Source: DAIOXA01 sp050949165 (GTDB lineage: Bacteria; Bacillota; Proteinivoracia; UBA4975). From it: a DNA stretch of 64,000 bases. Positions within the stretch are counted from its first letter, which is position 1, and every line of letters starts with the position of its first letter. Shown piece by piece: positions 58,649-64,000 of this stretch. The notes below the pieces were generated by a model. The model was not told the DNA's origin. It was given only the letters and a program-made list of their open reading frames with translations, and ran no database searches. The stretch covers positions 186,001-250,000 of the forward strand of contig JBMNFF010000001.1 in assembly GCA_050949165.1 (NCBI GenBank). The letters are read 5' to 3'. Made by a program: the position numbers and the translations under genes.

Positions 58649-59683
58649 GTGGGATTATTGGACTTCTTGTCTCAGGACATCGGAATTGATTTGGGGACTG
58701 CCAATACCTTCGTCTATGTAAAGGGCAAGGGAATCGTCGTCAGGGAACCGTCGGTGGTGGCGATTCAAAAGACCAAGGACAAGGATATTATCCTGGCCGT
58801 GGGCGAGGAGGCCAAGCAGATGATTGGCCGCACTCCAGGCAATATCGTGGCCATACGCCCCATGAAAGATGGAGTCATTGCCGATTTTGACATTACCCAG
58901 GAGATGTTGCGCCATTTTATCAGCCAGGCCTATCGCCGTTCCTGGTTCAGACGCAAGCCCCGGGTTGTAGTCTGCGTGCCCTCGGGAGTTACCGCCGTTG
59001 AAGAAAGGGCGGTGAAGGAGGCGACAATCCAGGCCGGGGCCAGGGATGTTCACTTGATTGAAGAACCCATGGCCGCTGCCATTGGGGCGGGGCTGCCCGT
59101 TGCCGAACCCAGCGGCAGCATGATCCTGGATGTCGGCGGCGGCACCACCGATGTCGCCATTATCTCTTTAGGTGGAATAGTCACCCATCGCTCCATCCGC
59201 ATCGGCGGCGACGATTTGGATGAGGCAATAATCCACTATATAAAGCGCAAGTACAATCTGATGATCGGCGAGCGAACCGCCGAAGATGTCAAGATAACCA
59301 TTGGTTCCGCCCTGCCGGAAAATCCGGACCAAACCATGGAGATTCGGGGACGGGACATGGTCTCCGGTCTGCCCAAGACCTTGAAGCTGACGGCAGGCGA
59401 GATAAACGCCGCCATGAAGGACCCCATCAACGCCATTATCGAAGCCATCAAAATAACCCTGGAAAAGACGCCGCCGGAATTGGCAGCAGATATCATGGAC
59501 CGGGGCATCGTCATGACGGGAGGCGGCGCCCTTCTGGACGGCTTTGACCGCTTGATAAGCAGGGAAACCGGCATGCCCGTGGTGGTTGCCGACGATACCC
59601 TTGATTGCGTGGTCCTGGGCGCCGGTAAGGTCCTCAAACAATTGAACCTCCTCAAGCGGATTTCCCTGAATAACAGGCGGTAA
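58649..59683 (+). CDS. mreB: Rod-shape-determining protein MreB
   Basis: 344 residues, bacterial actin. It forms membrane-bound filaments that guide lateral wall synthesis. Actin-fold motifs: IGIDLGTANTFVYVKGKGI (phosphate 1), VIADFDITQEMLRHFI, LIEEPMAAAIGAGLPV, MILDVGGGTTDVAIISLGG (phosphate 2) and GIVMTGGGALLDGFD (adenosine). The N-terminus MGLLDFLSQ supplies the amphipathic membrane anchor. GTG start, with AAAGGAG upstream. A 75-base gap before it may hold a promoter, not clearly seen. Confidence 0.98.
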   Translation: MGLLDFLSQDIGIDLGTANTFVYVKGKGIVVREPSVVAIQKTKDKDIILAVGEEAKQMIGRTPGNIVAIRPMKDGVIADFDITQEMLRHFISQAYRRSWFRRKPRVVVCVPSGVTAVEERAVKEATIQAGARDVHLIEEPMAAAIGAGLPVAEPSGSMILDVGGGTTDVAIISLGGIVTHRSIRIGGDDLDEAIIHYIKRKYNLMIGERTAEDVKITIGSALPENPDQTMEIRGRDMVSGLPKTLKLTAGEINAAMKDPINAIIEAIKITLEKTPPELAADIMDRGIVMTGGGALLDGFDRLISRETGMPVVVADDTLDCVVLGAGKVLKQLNLLKRISLNNRR

Positions 59684-59712
59684 TCCCCGGGCGAGGGAAG
59701 GGAGGGATAAGA

Positions 59713-60597
59713 GTGTCTGCCTTTAAGAAAAACCGAGAAAAGATTATCGGCGGCCTGGCTGTGGTCTTGCTCCTCAGCATGCTGATGAGTTGGAGCACCA
59801 ACAACCCCAACCGTCTCAACTTTCTGGAGAACTTGGCGGCAGAAGCACTGTATCCCTTCCAATACGCGGCCAGCGCCATAACAGGGTTGGTCAGGAACAG
59901 CTGGGAATTTGTCCTGGATGTCCGCGATGTGTACCTGGAGAACCAGAACCTTAAGAAGCTTGTGGACAAGTATGCGGGGATTGAGCTGGAACTGTATGAG
60001 GTCCGCCAGGAAAATCTCCGCCTCAGGGCCTTATTGGAGTTCAAGGAAGGGGTGCAGTTCGAGATGGAGCCGGCTCAGGTCATCGGGCGCAACCCCTCTT
60101 CCTGGTTCTCCACCTTGACCATCAATAAAGGAACCCGGGATGGAATCAAAGTGGACATGCCTGTGCTGACCAATCAGGGGCTGGTAGGGAAGACCATCGC
60201 CGTCTATCCCTCCTTTGCCAAAGTTCAGCTCCTGATCAGTCCCGACAGCGGCATCAGCGCCATTGTCCAGCGAACCCGGGACAACGGGGTCCTGGTTGGC
60301 CTCTCCAGTCCCAAGGGATATGCTCAAATCACCCGCCTCCACCAGAAGGCAGATATTCAGGTGGGAGATGTCATCATTTCTTCGCCCCTGACCGGTGTCT
60401 ATCCCAAGGGCATTGCCATCGGCCGGGTGGTCGAGGTCATGGATGATCCCGTGAGCCTGGAGCGCTCCGCTCTGGTTAAGCCGGAAGTAGATTTTGATCG
60501 CCTGGAGGAAGTGCTGATCATCGTCAACTATCAAGATGAAGCGGGAGGAACGGGGGCAGAGGGCCAGGCGGAAGTTCAGGAAGGTGATGGCCAATGA
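59713..60597 (+). CDS. mreC: Rod-shape-determining protein MreC
   Basis: 294 residues. An N-terminal cytoplasmic tail and a membrane helix (about 12-28, GGLAVVLLLSMLMSWST), a coiled coil (about 70-110, LEYEVRQENLRLRALLEF as in ELYEVRQENLRLRALLEF), then the beta-barrel extracellular part (VIGRNPSSWFSTLTINKGT, GDVIISSPLTGVYPKGIAIG). It links MreB with the penicillin-binding proteins outside. Its end overlaps mreD by four bases. Confidence 0.95.
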   Translation: MSAFKKNREKIIGGLAVVLLLSMLMSWSTNNPNRLNFLENLAAEALYPFQYAASAITGLVRNSWEFVLDVRDVYLENQNLKKLVDKYAGIELELYEVRQENLRLRALLEFKEGVQFEMEPAQVIGRNPSSWFSTLTINKGTRDGIKVDMPVLTNQGLVGKTIAVYPSFAKVQLLISPDSGISAIVQRTRDNGVLVGLSSPKGYAQITRLHQKADIQVGDVIISSPLTGVYPKGIAIGRVVEVMDDPVSLERSALVKPEVDFDRLEEVLIIVNYQDEAGGTGAEGQAEVQEGDGQ

Positions 60598-61100
60598 AGT
60601 ACCTGGCAAACCTGGCGGTTCTGGCGCTATTGGTCATGGTCCAGGGTACTTTGCTCCCGGCAATCATCCCCTGGCTTCCCCTGGCTCCTGCCTTTATATA
60701 TTTAATTATTCTCTCCATGCGCCTGGAAAGGCCGTATCTCCTGGGGGCCGCCCTGTGGACCGGCCTGGTCCAGGACCTGCTCCTGGGCGAGATGCTGGGC
60801 CTGTCCATGTTGACCAACTTTGTTGCCATGGCCATAGCCTGGGAGCTTAAGGAGAGCTTTGTGGAAAATGCCGTCTTGACCTGCGGACTGCGGGTGGTGG
60901 CGGCCACTTTGGTGCAGGAACTTCTGATATCATTTGTCTATTATGTGCGCGGTCTGGAACACGGCAATCTGCTCTCGATCCTGCAGGTCAATGCCGGGCT
61001 TAACCTCCTGTCCAATTTGGGGCTCTACCTCCTTCTCCTGGCTTTCCTGCGCTTGCGCGGGGAAGGAAAGGTTTCTGCCCTGCTGGAGGTGAGACAATGA
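60594..61100 (+). CDS. mreD: Rod-shape-determining protein MreD
   Basis: 168 residues, about five or six membrane helices, a small membrane partner of MreC in the elongasome. LWTGLVQDLLLGEMLGLSML is the family pattern. Overlaps both neighbours by four bases (ATGA), giving tight translational coupling. Confidence 0.93.
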   Translation: MKYLANLAVLALLVMVQGTLLPAIIPWLPLAPAFIYLIILSMRLERPYLLGAALWTGLVQDLLLGEMLGLSMLTNFVAMAIAWELKESFVENAVLTCGLRVVAATLVQELLISFVYYVRGLEHGNLLSILQVNAGLNLLSNLGLYLLLLAFLRLRGEGKVSALLEVRQ

Positions 61101-62851
61101 AGCAGATGAACAGGCGCATTTTCATATTGAGGCTGGCCGCTTCGCTGATTGTGACTGCCTTGATTTACAATCTGTTTCAAATCCAGATAATTGAAGGCGA
61201 GCAGTGGGCGGATATTGCCGATAACAACCGCTTTCGCCACCTGGTGGAAATCGCTCCCCGGGGGCGAATCTTCAGTGCCGACGGCGTGGAGCTGGCGGGC
61301 AACGTTCCCGGCTACGAAGTAGCACTGGCCTTTGAACCGGATACCCAAAAGCGCCAACAGGCCGTTGATAAACTTGCCGAGCTCCTGGCCATGTCCAGGG
61401 AAGAGATCGAGGAGAAGCTCAGCAAGCATTACCGGAGATTTGAGCCCGCGACCATCGCTTCCAATGTGGACTTCCAGACGGTGCTGATGCTGGAAGAACA
61501 CAGGCATCTGATCCCCGGTCTGGTCATCCAGATCAAGCCCCGGCGCATCTACCCTGAGACCACCCTCTTTGCCCATACCCTGGGCCACTTAAAGGAAGGC
61601 AATATCGGCGCCAGCGGCTTGGAGTTACAGTGGGAAGAGTACCTGCGGGGGGAAAACGGCTTCAGCGTCATTCAGGTCAATGCCCATGGCAGCCCCGTAG
61701 GCCTGCCGGTCAATAGCAAGCGGGCTGTTCCTGGCAATGACCTGCACCTGACCATCGATGCCGGGCTTCAGGCGGTCGTCCAGGATTCCCTGGAACGGGT
61801 CCTGGCCAAATTGCGGGAGCAGTACGAGCTGGAAGATGCCTGGACCGGCGCCGTTGCGGTGCTGGATCCCAATTCCGGCAGGATCCTGGCCCAGGCTTCG
61901 GCGCCCTCCTTCGACAATAATTACAAATACAAGTATCAGTGGCCCGAAGAATTGCCCCAAAAGAGCACCGTGAGAACTTATCGGGACCGGGTAATCAACT
62001 GGCGTAAGCCCGTGGGGTCGACCTTCAAGATGCTGACGGGTCTGGCCGCCCTGGAAACGGGCCATGTCACCGGCACAGAAAAGATACGCGACACCGGTTC
62101 AACCAGAATAGCCAATCAGCCTGTGCGGAACTATGGCGGGTCCTCCTATGGCAGTATCGATATGCGCCGGGCCCTGCAGGTGTCCAGTAACATTTTCTTT
62201 GCCACCCTGGGCAGCAGGCTGGGCCATGAATTGATTTACGAGTATATCGACCGCTTTGGCATGACCGGGGCCGCTGCCGGTGAGAACCCCGGCTATGTAG
62301 CCAAGAATGCCGGCTTTACCGATATCGCCCAGGGCGAGCAGTATCATGGCCTCGATTATTATCAGGAAATGCTCCGTCAGGGTAAACCTTTCTACACCGG
62401 CCACACCGTGCAGATGTCCTATGGCCAGCTCAATGAGTTCACCGTCCTCCAGATGGCCAACTATGTCTCCATGCTGGCCAATGGCGGCATTCACTACCGC
62501 CCCTATATGGTGGAAAAGATTACCGATGCCCAGGGAGAAGTGGTCAAAGAAATCGCACCGGAAATCATTGCTGAGCAGAACTTTGATCCCGCCGCCCTCG
62601 ATGTCATTCGTGAGGGCATGCAATTGGCGGCCAGCGGTAGCCGGTTCCGGAATCTGCCCTTTAAGATAGCGGGCAAGACGGGAACCTCCGAAGAGTGGGG
62701 CAAGGATAATCACGCCTGGTGGGTGGGCTATGCCCCCTTTGATAATCCGGAAATCGCCATCGTCGTCTTTCTGGAGCACGGCGGTTTGGGGCTGCGCTGT
62801 GAAGAAGTGGTTCGGGATATCATCGACTATTATTTTGACTTGAAGGAGTAG
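61097..62851 (+). CDS. mrdA: Penicillin-binding protein 2 (class B transpeptidase)
   Basis: 584 residues. The elongation transpeptidase that works with RodA. One N-terminal membrane helix (about 9-27), the PBP dimerisation domain (PRGRIFSADGVELAGNVPGY), and the transpeptidase domain with Ser308-Thr-Phe-Lys (KPVGSTFKMLTG), SSN in QVSSNIFFATLG, and Lys527-Thr-Gly (AGKTGTSEEW). Full length; overlaps mreD by four bases, and rodA follows after 16. Confidence 0.95.
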   Translation: MKQMNRRIFILRLAASLIVTALIYNLFQIQIIEGEQWADIADNNRFRHLVEIAPRGRIFSADGVELAGNVPGYEVALAFEPDTQKRQQAVDKLAELLAMSREEIEEKLSKHYRRFEPATIASNVDFQTVLMLEEHRHLIPGLVIQIKPRRIYPETTLFAHTLGHLKEGNIGASGLELQWEEYLRGENGFSVIQVNAHGSPVGLPVNSKRAVPGNDLHLTIDAGLQAVVQDSLERVLAKLREQYELEDAWTGAVAVLDPNSGRILAQASAPSFDNNYKYKYQWPEELPQKSTVRTYRDRVINWRKPVGSTFKMLTGLAALETGHVTGTEKIRDTGSTRIANQPVRNYGGSSYGSIDMRRALQVSSNIFFATLGSRLGHELIYEYIDRFGMTGAAAGENPGYVAKNAGFTDIAQGEQYHGLDYYQEMLRQGKPFYTGHTVQMSYGQLNEFTVLQMANYVSMLANGGIHYRPYMVEKITDAQGEVVKEIAPEIIAEQNFDPAALDVIREGMQLAASGSRFRNLPFKIAGKTGTSEEWGKDNHAWWVGYAPFDNPEIAIVVFLEHGGLGLRCEEVVRDIIDYYFDLKE

Positions 62852-62867
62852 AGGGGGAGGTGACGGC

Positions 62868-63986
62868 GTGGACAAGCGCGTTCTCAAAAACTATAACTTT
62901 ATCCTGCTCTTGACGGTGGTGCTCATCGCCTTTTTTGGCGTGCTGATGGTGGGGGCCTCCACGGTGTCCGGCGACGTCACCCTGGCAAAGTTCCTGAGCA
63001 GCAGCCTGGTCCGGCGCCAGCTCCTCTGGGTTGTGGGCGGCCTGGCCGGCATGTTTGTCCTTTCCCTCATCGACTATACCGAGTGGAAGCGGTTTGTCAT
63101 CCCCATCTATTTGTTCAGTCTGGCTTTGCTGGTCCTGGTAATTTTTAAGGGAGATACTGTCCTGGGCTCCCAGCGCTGGATTTCCATCGGCGGTTTCTTT
63201 AAACTGCAGCCCTCGGAGTTGGCTAAGGTCTGCATCATCATCACCTTGTCGGCCATCATGGCTAAGGAAGGGCGGGACTTATCCCGTTGGCATGATCTGA
63301 TAATACCTTTTGCCCATGTGGGGCTCCCCATGCTGGCTATCTTTATCCAGCCGGACCTGGGCACTTCTCTGGTCTTTGTGGCCATCACCCTGTCCATTCT
63401 CTTTGTGGCAGGCATGCGCTGGCTGCATTTGGGCGTCCTCTCGGTGGCAGGGGCCATCGCCAGTGTCCTGGCCTTTCTCTTTGTCTTACAGCCCTACCAG
63501 AAAAACCGCCTGATTATCTTTCGCGATCCCTGGCAGGATCCCCAGGGCATTGGCTGGCAGATCATTCAATCCAAGGTTGCTATAGGTTCGGGTCGGTTCA
63601 GGGGCCGGGGGCTCTTCCAGGGCACCCAAACCCAGCTGGACTTCCTTCCCGAAAAGCAAACTGACTTTATCTTTTCGGTGCTGGGTGAAGAGCTTGGCTT
63701 CCTGGGCACATCCCTCTTTCTCTTGGCCTACCTCTTTTTGATCTGGCAGATCCTCAATGTGGGGATGGAAGCCAAGGACAACTTCGGCCGCTTTATCTGT
63801 GTGGGGGTCGCGGCCATGCTGAGCTTTCAGCTCCTGGTCAATGCCGGCATGACCATCAGCATCATGCCAGTCACCGGGATTCCCTTGCCGCTGCTCAGCT
63901 ACGGGGGAAGTTCCTTCCTGACCACCATGATCTCAATGGGACTGGTGCTCAGCGTCGCCTCCCATAAGGACAGTTCGATGTTTTAG
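62868..63986 (+). CDS. rodA: Peptidoglycan polymerase RodA (SEDS family)
   Basis: 372 residues, ten membrane helices. The glycosyltransferase of the elongasome, partner of the PBP2 just upstream. SEDS signatures: SQRWISIGGFFKLQPSELAK and GIPLPLLSYGGSSFLTTM; the conserved Asp is in QPDLGTSLVF. GTG start with GGGGGAGGTGA upstream. It ends 14 bases before the window does; no terminator is visible. In many relatives minC, minD and minE stand between mreD/mrdA and rodA, but here they are absent. Confidence 0.95.
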   Translation: MDKRVLKNYNFILLLTVVLIAFFGVLMVGASTVSGDVTLAKFLSSSLVRRQLLWVVGGLAGMFVLSLIDYTEWKRFVIPIYLFSLALLVLVIFKGDTVLGSQRWISIGGFFKLQPSELAKVCIIITLSAIMAKEGRDLSRWHDLIIPFAHVGLPMLAIFIQPDLGTSLVFVAITLSILFVAGMRWLHLGVLSVAGAIASVLAFLFVLQPYQKNRLIIFRDPWQDPQGIGWQIIQSKVAIGSGRFRGRGLFQGTQTQLDFLPEKQTDFIFSVLGEELGFLGTSLFLLAYLFLIWQILNVGMEAKDNFGRFICVGVAAMLSFQLLVNAGMTISIMPVTGIPLPLLSYGGSSFLTTMISMGLVLSVASHKDSSMF

Positions 63987-64000
63987 ACCCGGCTTACCCC

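Overview
The window is a chromosomal piece of an endospore-forming, Gram-positive anaerobe of the Bacillota, most likely a Clostridia-type lineage. This rests on the sporulation genes (gerM, pdaB, lonB), hprK, rex, a valine T-box, the racE-gerM-rph-rdgB-yfcE and tig-clpP-clpX-lonB-lon-engB gene orders known from Bacillus and Clostridia, and an Rnf complex in clostridial order (C-D-G-E-A-B). Nearly every gene lies on the + strand. No phage, plasmid or CRISPR is seen. One intact IS3-type element (30361-31633) and a patch of REP-like palindromes beside it are the only mobile DNA.

Layout. 1-3953: the 3' part of queG, a small Gln-rich protein, a MarR regulator, a MATE exporter and a DUF2179 membrane protein. 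4081-10271: the B. subtilis-like racE/gerM/rph/rdgB/yfcE block, with two extra genes inserted: a glutamate-mutase-E-like protein whose substrate-binding residues are replaced (4951-6345), and a P-loop protein ending in a SAD-like (tRNA-editing) segment (7540-8439). 10375-12429: seven tRNA genes in two transcription units around a lipoprotein gene. 12538-21389: proteostasis operon tig, clpP, clpX, lonB, lon, engB, then hprK. 21538-28147: a GltS-type carrier, a Rieske-containing flavoprotein and a five-gene multi-subunit amino-acid/imino-acid dehydrogenase. 28408-31633: a lipoprotein, a DacF-like carboxypeptidase and the IS. 31650-39892: REP-like repeats, valine T-box, valS, folC, TPR proteins, pdaB and rex.

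39982-57320 is the most striking region. After aspA come the six rnf genes, then a ten-gene Mrp/Mbh-type cation/proton antiporter module (E, F, G, two MbhD/E-like subunits, B, C and three ND2/4/5-like pumps), then apbE (the flavinyl transferase), a NusG-domain-II protein and a Gx-type membrane protein. The module has no hydrogenase or NADH-dehydrogenase genes beside it. RnfG is about three times the usual size, with five FMN-attachment motifs instead of one. The last antiporter subunit carries five tandem 25-residue repeats and an extra membrane anchor. The locus suggests a membrane machine in which Rnf electron transfer along a multi-flavin wire is joined, physically or functionally, with Mrp ion transport.

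57326-63986 is the cell-shape operon: maf, radC, mreB, mreC, mreD, a class B PBP2 and rodA. The min genes often found here are absent from the window.

Starts were chosen from visible ribosome binding sites, and several (GTG/TTG) differ from the longest reading frame. Family assignments are from recognition of sequence motifs, with no database search.
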